Positions 26,395-36,117 are shown, numbered from the stretch's first letter. The stretch is 51,788 nt of DNA from Candidatus Saccharimonadota bacterium (GCA_017406775.1 JAFQXV010000006.1:1-51788); one strand, 5' to 3'. Notes: generated by a model from the letters alone, not told the origin. Program-made: numbers and translations.

Positions 26395-26940
26395 TTAAAG
26401 TCCAGGACTAAAATGCTTTAATTTTTTTTCGTGTTCTTTATATCTTTTATCATGTAAGCCTACTTCTGCCCAAAAAGCCTTAGAGTGATCCATATGATTT
26501 AAGTGCGCAAGCTCGTGCAAAATCACGTAGTCGCGTAGTGGTTCCGGCACATTCATCAAGCCAATATTTAACGAAATTGTTCGATTCGAGGAACAACTGC
26601 CCCATCTCGTATTTGCATGAGACAACCGACATTTATTATATGAGTAGCCATACAATTTAGCAAAATATTCTAATCGATACGGCAAATATTCTCGTGCTTT
26701 TTTCATTAACACCTTTTTTTGATAATCACGCGCGCGCTGCTCGCTTGGGTCTTTGATTGGTAGTTTTTCTCGGATAGCTTTACGATTAGTTTCTAGAAAA
26801 CGTCTGGCTAAGAAATCTGACGTATATTTAGGCACCGACATTGATAATCGCCCAGAAGTTGAAACAGAAAATTTAATACTCCTAGACCAGGCATTTTTTC
26901 GAACTATAACTTCACCAAATTCCTTATCTTTTACGATCAT
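26395..26940 (-). CDS. YgjP/M48-like zinc metallopeptidase
   Basis: 181 aa. Contains RWGSCSSNRTISLN followed by YVILHELAHLNHMDHSKAFW, giving the HExxH zinc motif, a third His in NHMDHS and a following Trp, as in the YgjP/DUF45 family. Soluble, basic. Substrate unknown; relatives are linked to processing of restriction or stress proteins, but that is weak. It overlaps the upstream kinase gene by 17 bp. Confidence 0.85.
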   Translation of the reverse strand: MIVKDKEFGEVIVRKNAWSRSIKFSVSTSGRLSMSVPKYTSDFLARRFLETNRKAIREKLPIKDPSEQRARDYQKKVLMKKAREYLPYRLEYFAKLYGYSYNKCRLSHANTRWGSCSSNRTISLNIGLMNVPEPLRDYVILHELAHLNHMDHSKAFWAEVGLHDKRYKEHEKKLKHFSPGL

Positions 26941-27433
26941 TGGCGCTAAGATCTGCTAAGCCAGAAATTACATGTTTAGCTTGTGTTTCAAAAGTATGTT
27001 TACCAGAAAGAATAATAGGAGACTCTGCGTCAGAAGGTGCCTCTATTCTATCAATCGCTAAATTATACGCCTCTTTGGCTTTAGCTAAACTATGATATTT
27101 GCTCTTTAAACGATTCCGGATAGTTGAAGCATCGGTCTGGATCCAAACTAAAGACGGGTCGTAGCCTGCGTTATATAAAAGCGAACGAATTTCACTACGT
27201 TCCCTTTCAGTGTCTAAACCACCCTCAATAATAATGGTTTGTTTTGTTCTAGTGATTAAACCAAGAATAAGAATAATATTTTTTCTAGTAAACTTATGCT
27301 CCTCTTTGAGCTCATCAAGATCATAAAAAGCTAAAGAAAATTTAGTAGCAAAACGTGCCGCAAACGTAGTCTTTCCGCTGCATGGTGCACCGAAAACCAA
27401 AATTGCCCGCGGTTTTGTTTTATTACCTTCCAT
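26924..27433 (-). CDS. P-loop (AAA_33-type) kinase-like ATPase
   Basis: 169 aa from ATG 27433, 9 nt downstream of TATAAT; longer frames run into the tRNA-Trp repeats. Walker A FGAPCSGKTTFA near residue 14, an ExxH/D region YDLDELKEEHKF, and IIIEGGLDTERER as Walker B/switch. LID-like RNRLKSKYHSLA. Resembles small nucleotide or nucleoside kinases of the zeta-toxin/AAA_33 superfamily. Substrate not assignable. Confidence 0.75.
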   Translation of the reverse strand: MEGNKTKPRAILVFGAPCSGKTTFAARFATKFSLAFYDLDELKEEHKFTRKNIILILGLITRTKQTIIIEGGLDTERERSEIRSLLYNAGYDPSLVWIQTDASTIRNRLKSKYHSLAKAKEAYNLAIDRIEAPSDAESPIILSGKHTFETQAKHVISGLADLSANDRKR

Positions 27434-27478
27434 AGTAACACTATTATAACACAGAGAATTAAAAATGTGAAACAAAAA

Positions 27479-27634
27479 TGGCAGGAGCCAAAAGGACTCG
27501 CACCGAGCTTTAGCGAGGTCCGAGTCCTGTTTTTTTGAGTTTTTGTGAAACAAAAATGGCAGGGGTTGCAGGACTCGCACCGAGCTTTAGCGAGGTCCGA
27601 GTCCTGTTTTTTTTGAGTTTTTGTGAAACAAAAA
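27479..27634 (-). repeat. Two 78-bp tandem units copying the tRNA-Trp 3' end
   Basis: Units 27479-27556 and 27557-27634 are nearly identical and lie directly after tRNA-Trp (27635-27710) in exactly 78-bp register. Each starts (minus strand) after the CCA with TTTTTGTTTCACAAAAACTC, continues with an AGGACTCG/CGAGTCCT hairpin in place of the T-arm, and ends in CCA. The unit next to the tRNA keeps GCAACCCCTGCCA, the native 3' strand; the outer one has diverged there. Confidence 0.9.
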
Positions 27635-27710
27635 TGGCAGGGGTTGCAGGACTCGAACCTACGACACCTGGTTTTGGAGACCAGTGCTCTACCAACTGAG
27701 CTAAACCCCT
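27635..27710 (-). tRNA. tRNA-Trp(CCA)
   Basis: 76 nt with encoded CCA. Acceptor AGGGGTT/AACCCCT, discriminator G; anticodon stem CTGGT/ACCAG with loop CTCCAAA. Read as Trp for UGG; no UGA-reading partner is seen. Confidence 0.95.
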
Positions 27711-27771
27711 ACGTTAAAAGTACTATCTACAATTTTACCATAGATATTCAAAATATGATATAATTAAAAAG

Positions 27772-28983
27772 ATGAAAATACTTATGCTAGGTTGGGAATT
27801 GCCTCCGCATAATAGTGGCGGACTGGGTGTTGCCTGCCTGAACATAGCTGAGGCATTGGCAAACGAGGGAGCAAAAATCGATTTCCTCTTGCCATTTAAC
27901 GAGGACTATTCCAACATCAATTTTATGAATATCCTACCAGTTACGAATCATATCCATTTCTCTCAATTCGTTAACGACGCTTATTCGTCTAGCAAAATTA
28001 ATCCAAAAAATATTCCTAGCCACAACGACGGATATCAAATCCCTATCCGGAATATTCAAAAAAAATATTGCAAATATGTAATAAACTATTTAAAAAATCA
28101 TCGTCCAGACGTAGTGCATGCTCATGATTGGCTAACCTTTGAGGCGGGCATTATTGCTAAAGAAAAATTCCATATCCCGCTAGTCGCACACGTACATGCT
28201 ACTGAATTTGATCGAGCAGGTATGCATACAGGTAATCCCATCATCCATGAAATCGAATATAAAGGCCTGGTAGCGGCAGATCGTATTATCGTGGTTTCAA
28301 ACATTACCAAAAGGGTCATCCACGAAAAATATCACATTCCGTTAGAAAAAATTGAAGTAGCTTATAATTCGCTTGATAAAAACTACAATTCAACATATAT
28401 ACTAGATAACAACACTCGTCATACGCTAGAAAACCTCAAAAAACAAGGTTTTACAATTGTATCCACCGTTGGGCGTTTTACTTTGCAAAAGGGGATGCCA
28501 AATTTAATGAAAGCCGCAGCATTAGCTATTTCTAAAAATCCAAAATTAATCTTTATATTTGCCGGCGATGGCGAAGAAAGAAATAAGCTAATCGAGATGT
28601 CTGCTGAGCTTGGTATTTCGCAAAATGTGATTTTTACTGGATTTATCCGCGGACAAAAATTACGCGATATATATGCGGCAACCGATATCTTCGTTATGAG
28701 CTCCATCTCTGAACCGTTTGGCTTAACTGCACTGGAAGCGGCGCATCACGGTGATACGCTTATTCTCACCCACCAATCCGGCGTCTCAGAGATAATCTGT
28801 TCTGCCCTAAAATATAATTATTGGGATATTAAAAAATTAGCCGCCGAAATATTAGCCGTATCAAGTAACCCAGTCCTAAAAGAGTCATTACAAAAAAATT
28901 TAAAGAAAGAACACTGCAACTACACCTGGACTAACCTTGCAAAAAAATGCCTAAAGATATATAGTCAAGTTGTCTCGGATTAA
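27772..28983 (+). CDS. Glycosyltransferase family 4 (glycogen synthase-like)
   Basis: 403 aa. GT-B fold: N-terminal MKILMLGWELPPHNSGGLGVA nucleotide-sugar synthase motif, VVHAHDWLTF, C-terminal GRFTLQKGMPNLMKA and the EPFGLTALEAA donor-binding motif. Leads directly into a GH57 gene (4-bp gap). Likely makes an alpha-glucan, or another glycoside, in the cytoplasm. TATAAT (27759-27764) ends 7 nt before ATG, so leaderless. Confidence 0.9.
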   Translation: MKILMLGWELPPHNSGGLGVACLNIAEALANEGAKIDFLLPFNEDYSNINFMNILPVTNHIHFSQFVNDAYSSSKINPKNIPSHNDGYQIPIRNIQKKYCKYVINYLKNHRPDVVHAHDWLTFEAGIIAKEKFHIPLVAHVHATEFDRAGMHTGNPIIHEIEYKGLVAADRIIVVSNITKRVIHEKYHIPLEKIEVAYNSLDKNYNSTYILDNNTRHTLENLKKQGFTIVSTVGRFTLQKGMPNLMKAAALAISKNPKLIFIFAGDGEERNKLIEMSAELGISQNVIFTGFIRGQKLRDIYAATDIFVMSSISEPFGLTALEAAHHGDTLILTHQSGVSEIICSALKYNYWDIKKLAAEILAVSSNPVLKESLQKNLKKEHCNYTWTNLAKKCLKIYSQVVSD

Positions 28984-28987
28984 TAAA

Positions 28988-30181
28988 ATGCAAGGAATCT
29001 GTCTATATCTACACATGCATCAGCCTATTCGCTATCGCGAATACTCAGTTTTTGATATTGCAAACAATCACAACTACTTTAATAGTGAATACAAAAGCCG
29101 CGAATCAAATGAGCAAATTTTTAAGAAGGTAGCCACCAAAAGTTATCACCCAATGCTAAATTTAATCGAAAAAAACATTAAAAAATATCCAAATTTTAAG
29201 GTCTCTTTATCTATTACAGGGACCTGGTTGGAACAGGCTAAAAAATTAGACCCCACTTTAATCACGCAAATAAAACGCCTCGTAAAAAGTGGTAGGGTTG
29301 AAATACTAGGAGAAACCTATTATCATTCCTTAGCCTTCTTTTTTAATCGGGCCGAGTTTAATTACCAAGTTCAAAAGCATAAAGAAGCAATTGAAAAAAC
29401 TTTCAACGTAACACCCATGGTGTTTCGAAATACCGAACTAGCCTATAATGATAAAATCGCCAAGTGGGCTAACACCAAAAAATACAAAGGCATCCTAGCG
29501 GAAGGTTGGGATAAAATTTTAAAAGGAAACAGCCCTAATTATGTTTATAAACCAGTAGGTTGTGCAAAAACGCGGCTACTACTAAAAAACTACCGCTTAT
29601 CGGATGATATCGCTTTTCGTTTTTCTGATCAAAGTTGGCGCGAGTGGCCACTCACGGCCGATAAATATCTAAAATGGCTACAAAAAAGCTGTAAGAAAGG
29701 CAACCTAATTAACCTATTTATGGATTTTGAAACATTTGGCGAGCATCAATGGAAAGAAACGGGCATCTTTGACTTTATTAATTCCGTAATCTCGCAATGG
29801 CTATCTGAGCCGACCCGCACCTTTTTAACAGCTTCAGAAGCTTGCGACTTTATGAAACCAGTTTCAGAAATCTCTATGCCAAGTACCGTTACCTGGGCGG
29901 ATTCGGAACGTGATTTATCAGCCTGGCTAGCCAACTCAATGCAAAAATCTGCTACAAAATATTTATACAGTCTAAGAAATAAAGTACTAAAAACCAAAGA
30001 CCAAAATCTGATCCGCGACTGGCGTCTGCTTACCACCTCAGACCACCCATACTCAATGTGTACCAAATATTGGAACGATGGCAATGTACATGCCTACTTT
30101 TCTGCGTACGAAAGCCCTTACGAGTCTTTTATCTATTTTATGAATATTCTGAGGGATATAGAGTTTAGAATAAAAAAATAA
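28988..30181 (+). CDS. Glycoside hydrolase family 57 protein
   Basis: 397 aa from ATG 28988, 4 bp after the GT4 stop; the 28970 reading begins inside the upstream gene. GH57 motifs in order: LYLHMHQPIRY, ILGETYYHS, VFRNTELAYND (nucleophile Glu) and FMDFETFGEHQ (acid/base Asp). Members are alpha-amylases, 4-alpha-glucanotransferases or branching enzymes; with the adjacent GT4, trimming or branching of glycogen is the best guess. Confidence 0.88.
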   Translation: MQGICLYLHMHQPIRYREYSVFDIANNHNYFNSEYKSRESNEQIFKKVATKSYHPMLNLIEKNIKKYPNFKVSLSITGTWLEQAKKLDPTLITQIKRLVKSGRVEILGETYYHSLAFFFNRAEFNYQVQKHKEAIEKTFNVTPMVFRNTELAYNDKIAKWANTKKYKGILAEGWDKILKGNSPNYVYKPVGCAKTRLLLKNYRLSDDIAFRFSDQSWREWPLTADKYLKWLQKSCKKGNLINLFMDFETFGEHQWKETGIFDFINSVISQWLSEPTRTFLTASEACDFMKPVSEISMPSTVTWADSERDLSAWLANSMQKSATKYLYSLRNKVLKTKDQNLIRDWRLLTTSDHPYSMCTKYWNDGNVHAYFSAYESPYESFIYFMNILRDIEFRIKK

Positions 30182-30218
30182 CCGCCTCATTGCGAGACGT
30201 GTTATTTTTAAGTACAAA

Positions 30219-30428
30219 TTAGCGCTTTTTCTCTTTGACTTCGTTACGGCCAAGGTTCTTCTTTGTTTCTACGAAAAGCACATGTTTGCGAAGCACTGGA
30301 TCATACTTCCTGAGACTTAGCTTATCAGGAGTATTCATAGTGTTTTTCTTGGTATAGTAAGCCCTAACGCCTGATTCCTCAGATACAAGACCAACTAACT
30401 TTCTCTTGGTATTATTCTTCTTTGCCAT
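30219..30428 (-). CDS. rpmG: 50S ribosomal protein L33
   Basis: 69 aa. YYTKKNTMNTPDKLSLRKYDPVLRKHVLFVETK is the L33 core. No CxxC pairs, so the zinc-free form. Slightly longer than usual owing to a basic C-terminal tail. TATAAT upstream on the same strand. Confidence 0.93.
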   Translation of the reverse strand: MAKKNNTKRKLVGLVSEESGVRAYYTKKNTMNTPDKLSLRKYDPVLRKHVLFVETKKNLGRNEVKEKKR

Positions 30429-30460
30429 AATTATCCTATATTATATCACACAAATTAAAC

Positions 30461-30486
30461 GGGGGCAAGACCGAAGTCTCACCCCC
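30461..30486 (-). terminator. Hairpin terminator after the 30530 gene
   Basis: GGGGGTGAGAC and GTCTTGCCCCC pair around a TTCG tetraloop, followed by GTTTAATTT on the minus strand. A second hairpin (30497-30526, TGCGGT/ACCGCA with inner GTGGC/GCCAC) lies between it and the stop codon. Confidence 0.7.
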
Positions 30487-30529
30487 AGGAATCTAGTGCG
30501 GTAAAAGTGGCGATGCCACAACCGCAGGC

Positions 30530-30742
30530 CTACCAGCCGCGACGCTTTATGCGAAGCTCGTCGAGCGTCGATGCCCCATAGTAGTCCATCACACGACGGA
30601 CCTCGAAGCTAGAAGTATCGACATTGCGACCCTCGTTATAAAGCCTAACGAGCTGATCGGCGGCACCAGCATAGCCGGATTCAGTCGGCGTGAAACCGAC
30701 AGAACCAATGCCATGGGTACCAGGAACGATGATATCGCTCAA
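30530..30742 (-). CDS. Small hypothetical protein, GC-rich
   Basis: 70 aa from TTG 30742, 8 nt behind GGGAGG; a GTG at 30751 overlaps that SD. Sequence includes PTESGYAGAADQLVRLYNEG and VRRVMDYYGASTLDELRIKRRGW. No recognised family. GC content is clearly above that of its neighbours, as in the two cassette genes at 6072 and 6585. About 100 nt of leader runs from a TATAAT-like promoter near 30845, and paired hairpins lie downstream. I would treat it as expressed but unassigned. Confidence 0.55.
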   Translation of the reverse strand: MSDIIVPGTHGIGSVGFTPTESGYAGAADQLVRLYNEGRNVDTSSFEVRRVMDYYGASTLDELRIKRRGW

Positions 30743-30859
30743 GCGATTCACCTCCCATCAAAAGAGCATACTAAGAAGCACTATTATGGCTCGTATCGTT
30801 GTCCTCCCCCAACAATACGCCTAGTTGATTAGTACACGCAGATTATATTATATATTAGC

Positions 30860-33800
30860 CTAATATGCAAGCATAAGCTCAACGAATTTCTTAATATCTT
30901 TAATGCCTAAGGCATTATTAGCTGGCACAAATATCTCTGGATTGTCGATAAAATCAAGCGAAATTACCTGATTGTATACACTCTTCATTAGGTCCAAAAG
31001 CTCTTTCTCGTCATTATGATTAAATTCATAGACTTTGTCGTAAACTTCGCCATCTTTATCAGGCGTCACGAATAGAATATGAGCCCGCTTTACTTGATAC
31101 TTGGCATACTTAGAAGAATTATTTAGTAGAAGCTTGTAAAACTCTAACTGCAACATGTATTTATACAAAGTAGCATGGCTCTGCCATTTTTCTTTGTGAT
31201 ATCCACCCGTTTTAAAATCGTAAATCTCGATAGATTTGTCATCCTCATTTATGGCAATATGGTCAATCTTACCAGTAATTGGCACACCATTTACTACCAA
31301 CTTTTCTGGAGCAAAGTCCACTTCCGCCTCTCCGTTTTTAAGGATATCGTCAAAGCTACTTATAGCAATATTAAGGTTAGCCGGACCAGATTCACGCAGT
31401 TTACTAGCAATCTCAATCGGTAAATCTTTTTTGTCAAGCTCATCCATAAAGAATTTTATGGCATCCTCATTAGATACACCCGTCTTAGTGATCATTTCAA
31501 ACGTCTTATGCACCAAATCACCATATGCCATTGCTTCTGTTTCAGGTTCAAATGGAGCACGTAGAAAGTAATTTTTGAAAAATTCCTGCGGACCCGCATA
31601 TACGATATCTATAAAAGAAGTCAAACTCGATGCCGACATTCGGTAGTTTTTAATTCTATCCTTATAAATTGCCCGCATATCCGGAGAAAGTTTAATATAG
31701 GGTAATAACCAATTTTTAATATTATCCTCGGACGACGCATAGGCACTTTCCTCATAATGAGTGATGATTTTACGATTAGGCAGTAACGGGGAAATTATTT
31801 CGTCCCCATCAATATATTCATCCAAATATTCCAAGCGCTCCGGCGACTTACCGTTAAAATCATGTAAGGAATTAGTAATGCACAAATATTTTTTTGCTCT
31901 AGTAAGCGCAACATATAATATCCTTAATTTTTCCCCGTCAGTGGTCCCGGTATGTCTGATTTGCAACAAATTTTTAGGCAAAGCCAACAGATTGTTATTG
32001 CCTTTTCCCTTACCCCAAGCCATATGGTCGGCCGAAATTATAAATACATATTCAAACTCCAATCCTTTAGCTTTATGTGCACTTAGAATCTGCACGGCAG
32101 CATCTGCCTCTTTATAAGGGCTAGTAGTATTAATTGGCATATCAGCGGCTTCGTAATCATTTAACATTTCAATTAAATCAGCCAATTTCAGGCTCTTCTC
32201 CCCATAATGTTTATGAAGTTTACCTCTAAGTGCCGCCAAACTCTCATATAGAGAAAAGGCCGCATATTCACCATCTCTAGTGTGATATTCTAGAAACGCT
32301 GATTTATATCCGTCTAGTTCGGATGCCCCAACTAAATAGTCTAAGAAAATTTCCAAAGGTTCATTAAATGACTTAGCCACTAAATTAGCAAAGAAGTTTG
32401 CTACCTGTTTAATCTTATCATTTTCTGATTCTGATAATACATCAAATACAGCACGCTTTTCGGCGCGCGCCAAGCCGACCAATTTTATTACCTCAAGAAT
32501 TGGTAGCCCCAAGAAGGGATAAGCCAAAATTTCTAGAACAGGTACCGTAGGGCGTTTCTCGTTTGCAAGTTCATAAATATATCTCGCAATCGATAAAATC
32601 TCATGTAACCTCTCATCCTCTAATAAATTGTCCTTTTTTTCGTAAGCAATCTTAATCTCTGGATGAGACTTTAAGAATGGTAAGAGAGGCATAAAATATT
32701 TAGTTTTATATGAAATAATGGCAATTTCGCTTTGATTTACGCCAGACTTAATCAATTTAGAAATCTCATCCGCCACAAAAGCATACTCCATGTCGGAGGA
32801 CAGAAACTCATGTCTAAAAATTTGAGAGGTTTTGGGAGCCTCCTTATGCGCGATTAATTCCTTGTCGGCAAACCTATCCGGCGCCTCATTAATAATCTTT
32901 CGTGAAAAATCCAAAATTTCCTGCGTACTCCGATAATTTTCTACCAAAGGTACCACGTGCGCTGAGTAGTGTTTTTGAAAATCCGTCAAATTAGTAGAAA
33001 GTGCTCCCTGAAATTCATAAATCGCCTGGTCATCATCACCTACCGCCATAATCAAAGGTTTATCGTAATCCGTTAGCTCTTTTACAATCGCAAACTGAGA
33101 TGGATTAGTGTCTTGAAACTCATCAAGCATAATAAACTGATATTTTTCACTTAAAGTAGCTTTAAAACCGGCATCATTTTTAAGAATATGTACAGCCTCT
33201 TGGATCATATCATCAAAATCATACAGCGCGTTATTCTTTAAAAGCGTATCATAATCTTGCATGACTTTAGCAAGCGAAGCTAATTTTTGGTTGGCAATCC
33301 GGTCTTTTAAGCGATAATTACCTTTAGCATCCTTTTCAAAATAATTATCTTTCCAGCTAGACAAAGGCTTAATTTTGGCTAAGCTTTCCGCTTCAAGGAT
33401 CGCATCCTTCAAATCCCTAGCGATAATATTAATATTTCTCTCGATATTCTTAAGCAGAGGCTTTGTTTCGCTATATTCTTTTAATATTTCATAAATAGGA
33501 GAATAGGCTAGTTCGAACGATTCTTTAAATTTCCTAGGTACAATTTTTTGTAAAAATGGCGAAATGGTCTCAGATAAAACCTTAGAATCAGCCAAATTTT
33601 GTTCTGCAATTTTAGCTAAATCACTACTAGTAAGTCCGGCAGATTTAACGGCAGAAATCACCGAAATAATATCCTTAACATTATCACCCCTCAAAATATC
33701 TTTGGCCGAAAGTTGATCCTGAATTTGCTTAACAATCTTGTATTGAGTTACTTCATCAATAACCGCATCTAAGCGCCTATCATATTCTGCAGAATAATTC

Positions 33801-34084
33801 TTATATTGTGCTAAAATTTCTGAACCAAAAGCATGGTAGGTCCCAATATTAACCTTAAGTCCATCCGCCCCCACAATGGTTTTGAGCCGCTCTCTCATAT
33901 TAGAGGCCCCAGTTTCGGTAAAAGTTAAGCATAGTATATTTTCTGGATTAGTATCCGTATTTTTTAGAATAAAGGCCACTTTTTCCGAAAGAAGTTGAGT
34001 CTTCCCGGTACCTGGTCCAGCTAAAACCAACAATGGACCCTCTAAATATTCTACGGCTTCCCGCTGTTTCTGATTTAGTGGCAC
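30860..34084 (-). CDS. UvrD/PcrA-family helicase with C-terminal RecB-type nuclease
   Basis: 1074 aa. Walker A LAGPGTGKTQLL near residue 20, helicase motifs FTETGASNMRERL, FIMLDEFQDTNPSQ, MAVGDDDQAIYEFQGA, AHKAKGLEFEYVF and LYVALTRAKKYL. The last 270 residues hold a PD-(D/E)XK nuclease: DLVHKTFE, GKIDHIAINEDD and IEIYDFKTGGY. Likely a single-chain AddAB/RecB-like end-processing repair enzyme. It overlaps gpsA by 10 bp. Confidence 0.92.
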   Translation of the reverse strand: MPLNQKQREAVEYLEGPLLVLAGPGTGKTQLLSEKVAFILKNTDTNPENILCLTFTETGASNMRERLKTIVGADGLKVNIGTYHAFGSEILAQYKNYSAEYDRRLDAVIDEVTQYKIVKQIQDQLSAKDILRGDNVKDIISVISAVKSAGLTSSDLAKIAEQNLADSKVLSETISPFLQKIVPRKFKESFELAYSPIYEILKEYSETKPLLKNIERNINIIARDLKDAILEAESLAKIKPLSSWKDNYFEKDAKGNYRLKDRIANQKLASLAKVMQDYDTLLKNNALYDFDDMIQEAVHILKNDAGFKATLSEKYQFIMLDEFQDTNPSQFAIVKELTDYDKPLIMAVGDDDQAIYEFQGALSTNLTDFQKHYSAHVVPLVENYRSTQEILDFSRKIINEAPDRFADKELIAHKEAPKTSQIFRHEFLSSDMEYAFVADEISKLIKSGVNQSEIAIISYKTKYFMPLLPFLKSHPEIKIAYEKKDNLLEDERLHEILSIARYIYELANEKRPTVPVLEILAYPFLGLPILEVIKLVGLARAEKRAVFDVLSESENDKIKQVANFFANLVAKSFNEPLEIFLDYLVGASELDGYKSAFLEYHTRDGEYAAFSLYESLAALRGKLHKHYGEKSLKLADLIEMLNDYEAADMPINTTSPYKEADAAVQILSAHKAKGLEFEYVFIISADHMAWGKGKGNNNLLALPKNLLQIRHTGTTDGEKLRILYVALTRAKKYLCITNSLHDFNGKSPERLEYLDEYIDGDEIISPLLPNRKIITHYEESAYASSEDNIKNWLLPYIKLSPDMRAIYKDRIKNYRMSASSLTSFIDIVYAGPQEFFKNYFLRAPFEPETEAMAYGDLVHKTFEMITKTGVSNEDAIKFFMDELDKKDLPIEIASKLRESGPANLNIAISSFDDILKNGEAEVDFAPEKLVVNGVPITGKIDHIAINEDDKSIEIYDFKTGGYHKEKWQSHATLYKYMLQLEFYKLLLNNSSKYAKYQVKRAHILFVTPDKDGEVYDKVYEFNHNDEKELLDLMKSVYNQVISLDFIDNPEIFVPANNALGIKDIKKFVELMLAY

Positions 34085-34854
34085 AATAACTCCTTATTTA
34101 ATAGGTCTGATAATGTTTTTAGGCCCTGAGGTACAAGTATCTCCCCGTTCTTGATTTTTCTTAAAACTATTATTCCTTCCACTGCATCATTTGGGTTTTT
34201 AGTCAAATTATTGTGAATTTCGAGCCCGTATCGATAATTCCTTGATGGCAATCCACAGGTTAGTTCTAAATCCGCCCTTCCACAACCTAAATCAAAAGTA
34301 TCAGGATTACAACCGTTAGCCAAAAGCAGACTTTTAATTTCTTGGCCAGCTTCATCTAAATACTCTAGCCATTCCTTAGTGCCTCGCTCTAGCTCCCTCA
34401 TTCCAGCCATAATGGCATAGACATTTTTTAAAGCACCACACATTAATACACCCCTCCTGTCAGTAGTAAAATCAAGTTTTAGACAGGAAGATTTAAATAA
34501 TTCCAAAAGACAACGATCAGTAACGGTAATATTGGCTACTCTACCAGCTTTAATGTCATCTGCATAGCCGGCCCCAGAAAACACCATATAATTGGAAAAT
34601 CGAGAAAATGGCTGTTCAGTTAAAAAGCCTTTAGATGCAATCACGAGCGGAATATCGCTAGGTAATTTTGGTAAAATTTCCGGCGCAGCACCAGAAGGCG
34701 CAACATACATAATCATTTTGACGCCATTTATTACATCAATAAAATCATCTCTACCAAATTTAGGATCATAATACCTGATGTTATGTCCATTTTTAATCAA
34801 AATTTCTCCGAGAGCTGTACCATAAGCCCCCGCACCCAAAATAGCAATTATCAT
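34075..34854 (-). CDS. gpsA: NAD(P)-dependent glycerol-3-phosphate dehydrogenase
   Basis: 259 aa, shorter than the usual 330. Rossmann motif GAGAYGTALG at residue 7; catalytic Lys in VIASKGFL and in CGALKNVYAIMAG; C-terminal CGLPSRNYRYG substrate region. Makes sn-glycerol-3-phosphate from DHAP for lipids. The loss lies mainly between the Rossmann fold and the substrate domain. TATAAT is 6 nt before ATG: leaderless. Confidence 0.85.
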   Translation of the reverse strand: MIIAILGAGAYGTALGEILIKNGHNIRYYDPKFGRDDFIDVINGVKMIMYVAPSGAAPEILPKLPSDIPLVIASKGFLTEQPFSRFSNYMVFSGAGYADDIKAGRVANITVTDRCLLELFKSSCLKLDFTTDRRGVLMCGALKNVYAIMAGMRELERGTKEWLEYLDEAGQEIKSLLLANGCNPDTFDLGCGRADLELTCGLPSRNYRYGLEIHNNLTKNPNDAVEGIIVLRKIKNGEILVPQGLKTLSDLLNKELLCH

Positions 34855-34923
34855 AAAAATATTATAGCATAGAATAATATATATAATATATAGTGCTAAT
34901 TTCGTATTACATTGTCATACAGT

Positions 34924-36117
34924 CTAAATTTCGCCAATCAATTTCTTAGACTCAGGTTCCGGCAATTCTTCTACGTCTTTTAATTGTCTTTCAATTTGAC
35001 GAGAAGAAGTTTTAGCTTGATCAATCTTGTTAGCAGATTCCTGAAGCTTCTTTTGTACACCTTCAAGTAAATCGCCAAACTTACCAAATTGAGTTTTAAT
35101 CGCACCAAGTTTTTGCCAAACTTCGGCAGAACGTTTCTCTATGGCTACAGTACGAAATCCCATCAATAGTCCCGACAACATCACTGGAAGCGTGGACGGC
35201 GAAGCAATCGAAACATTATATTTTTTACGAATCTCATCGGAGAGCCCCGCCACCCTAATTATTTCCGCATATAGTGATTCGGTAGGTACAAACATAATAG
35301 CAAAATCCGTTGTTTTGGGCGGATCAATATATTTAGTACTAATTTTTTTGGCCTGTTCCTTAACATCATTTGAAAGCGCCTTGCGGTATGTTTCAATATT
35401 CGCCTTATTGCCGTCATCGTACGCCGAAATCAAACGCGAATAGTTTTCTACTGGGAACTTAGAGTCAATCGGTAAATACACAACATCAGTTTTACCAGGC
35501 ATTTTGACCGCAAATTCTACACGGTCATTAGACCCCGCTTTAGTGATAATATTCTCCTCATACTGAGATTTAGTTAAAATATCTTCAATAATTGCACCAA
35601 GCTGAACTTCTCCGTAAATACCGCGTGTTTTAACGCCTTCCATTACTTTTTTTAGGCCACCAACTTCTGTTGCCATAGATTTCATTTCGCCAAGCCCCTG
35701 CGAGACCTGATTAAGCTGAGTAGAAATCGTTTTAAAACTCTCGTTAAAACGTTTTTCTACGGATGCTTTTAGTTTTTCGTCAACGGTTTCCCGCATTTCT
35801 TCAAGCTTTTTTTCATTTCCAGTTCTAAGCTGCTCCAAACTTTTTTCATTGCTTTCCCTCATCCGGTCAAAGCCCTTTTCGTTGCTGGTGCGCATTCTTT
35901 CCAAATTATCGTTTATTTCCTTACGATTTTCACGAAAATTACGATCCATTTCGGGATTGATTTTGCCAACTTCTCCCTCCAAACGAATCATCCTCTCCTC
36001 CATCGATTTAAAATCGACAGAATTTTTTGTACCAGAATCTTTCTTAACCAGAAGAACGATCACTGCAATTAACAAAATAATAATCAATACCCCCAAAATA
36101 ATCCCTAATATTTCCAT
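34924..36117 (-). CDS. rmuC: RmuC-family DNA recombination protein
   Basis: 397 aa from ATG 36117, 6 nt behind TATAAT (36124-36129). Membrane helix 4-26, a long coiled coil with repeated RMRESNEKSLEQLRTGNEKK-type heptads (about 30-130), then the RmuC domain: TRGIYGEVQLGAIIEDIL, VVYLPIDSKFPVENY, DFAIMFVPTESLYAE. Predicted nuclease-fold protein limiting inversions at short repeats. Confidence 0.93.
   Translation of the reverse strand: MEILGIILGVLIIILLIAVIVLLVKKDSGTKNSVDFKSMEERMIRLEGEVGKINPEMDRNFRENRKEINDNLERMRTSNEKGFDRMRESNEKSLEQLRTGNEKKLEEMRETVDEKLKASVEKRFNESFKTISTQLNQVSQGLGEMKSMATEVGGLKKVMEGVKTRGIYGEVQLGAIIEDILTKSQYEENIITKAGSNDRVEFAVKMPGKTDVVYLPIDSKFPVENYSRLISAYDDGNKANIETYRKALSNDVKEQAKKISTKYIDPPKTTDFAIMFVPTESLYAEIIRVAGLSDEIRKKYNVSIASPSTLPVMLSGLLMGFRTVAIEKRSAEVWQKLGAIKTQFGKFGDLLEGVQKKLQESANKIDQAKTSSRQIERQLKDVEELPEPESKKLIGEI

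Noticed and set aside
27479-27710. CRISPR array from the 78-bp periodicity
   Set aside because: No unique spacers; whole units repeat and end in the tRNA-Trp 3' sequence.
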